Translations under genes and position numbers: made by a program
Origin: Kiritimatiellota bacterium
GTDB taxonomy: Bacteria; Verrucomicrobiota; Lentisphaeria; Victivallales; JAADHT01
Assembly (NCBI GenBank): GCA_013151705.1
Contig: JAADHT010000041.1
Span: 1 to 5,403, forward strand
DNA: 5,403 nt
Direction of reading: 5' to 3'
The notes under the pieces: generated by a model
Seen by the model: the letters and a program-made list of their open reading frames with translations, nothing else
Told to the model about the DNA's origin: nothing
The model's database searches: none
Shown: piece by piece, positions 5,291-5,403 of the stretch
Position numbering within the stretch: position 1 is the first letter of the stretch
Layout: each line of letters begins with the position of its first letter

Positions 5291-5320
5291 GACCACAGAT
5301 GAACACTGATGGGCACTGAT
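5291..5320 (+). repeat. Three tandem 10-base imperfect units
   Basis: GACCACAGAT (5291-5300), GAACACTGAT (5301-5310) and GGGCACTGAT (5311-5320) share the pattern Gnn-CAC-[AT]-GAT. Short repeats of this 'CCACAGATGAACAC' type are, from memory, common between genes in PVC and other environmental genomes; origin and role are unknown. It forms the left part of a composite element with the hairpin at 5329-5355. Confidence 0.65.
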
Positions 5321-5328
5321 AAGAAACG

Positions 5329-5355
5329 TTTTTCCCGCGGACTCCGCGGGAAAAA
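5329..5355. repeat. Perfect 12-bp inverted repeat with 3-base loop
   Basis: TTTTTCCCGCGG (5329-5340), loop ACT, CCGCGGGAAAAA (5344-5355). The arms are exact reverse complements. The T-run precedes and the A-run follows the GC stem on either strand, so a transcript has no trailing U-tract: this is not a standard intrinsic terminator in either direction, although it would fold very stably. Confidence 0.8.
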
Positions 5356-5361
5356 GAATTC

Positions 5362-5377
5362 ATTCGCGCATTCGTGG
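5362..5377 (-). repeat. Two 8-base units (CCACGAAT, GCGCGAAT)
   Basis: On the minus strand CCACGAAT (5377-5370) is followed by GCGCGAAT (5369-5362) and then GAAT. This is the companion 'CCACGAAT' form of the short intergenic repeats, facing the units at 5291-5320 across the hairpin. Confidence 0.45.
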
Positions 5378-5403
5378 CTATATTCTGTTTTGATTCATCA
5401 GAG

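Larger units (their letters stand above)
4819..5403. other. Gene-poor intergenic region with paired divergent signals and a composite repeat
   Basis: No conventional gene is visible. From left to right it holds a tiny minus-strand candidate gene, a palindrome and promoter, a stretch of about 150 bases (4967-5117) in which I support nothing, a strong plus promoter with a two-codon frame, and the repeat-hairpin-repeat element at the right edge. The stretch is AT-rich compared with the alaS operon. Confidence 0.5.

Noticed and set aside
5275..5319. 14-codon frame starting MNKEFRPQ
   Set aside because: It consists mainly of the 10-base tandem repeat, with only a weak purine stretch upstream.
5329..5355. 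Hairpin as an intrinsic terminator
   Set aside because: T-run precedes and A-run follows the stem on both strands, so no U-tract trails the hairpin.

Overview
The window reads as a chromosomal segment from a Gram-negative-type bacterium of roughly balanced GC content. The gene families present (an AlbA_2-type ATPase fragment, a PGPGW membrane protein, a short alanyl-tRNA synthetase lacking the C-terminal C-Ala domain, a STAS protein and a LysM lipoprotein), together with 'CCACAGAT…CACTGAT'-style intergenic repeats, remind me of the PVC group (Lentisphaerota, Kiritimatiellota or Verrucomicrobiota). That placement is inference from family resemblance; no marker here proves it.

Left part (1-870): a scarred accessory region. 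The 3' end of an AlbA_2/Schlafen-like ATP-binding gene with a winged-helix tail runs, within a few codons and with a frame change, into a fragment of a predicted nucleotidyltransferase. That fragment itself runs into an AT-rich stretch resembling the end of an ExbD/TolR-type protein, and then into a third coding remnant in another frame ending at 870. It looks like stacked deletion or recombination remnants.

Middle-left (851-1920): a plausible promoter precedes a well-supported small PGPGW-family inner-membrane protein (952-1359). The 560 bases between it and alaS hold one weak small open frame (1433-1711), a short GC hairpin with an eight-base U-run on the minus strand, and a perfect TATAAT box that could drive alaS.

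Core (1921-4818): a compact three-gene operon with overlapping ends: a short-form alaS (597 aa), a STAS-domain protein with Ser59 at the usual phosphorylation site (14-base overlap), and a coiled-coil LysM lipoprotein (ATGA overlap). Translational coupling is likely. The link between the tRNA synthetase and the two envelope/signalling genes is positional only.

Right part (4819-5403): 585 bases without a conventional gene, but rich in signals. On the minus strand there is a candidate 23-residue gene with an ideal GGAGGAG ribosome site and a perfect 11-bp palindrome overlapping its predicted promoter. On the plus strand a strong sigma70-type promoter and ribosome site lead to ATG CGT TAA, a two-codon minigene or a nonsense-mutated start. 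The window ends in a composite repeat: three 10-base tandem units, a perfect 12-bp hairpin whose T- and A-runs lie in the opposite order to a terminator, then a second short repeat.
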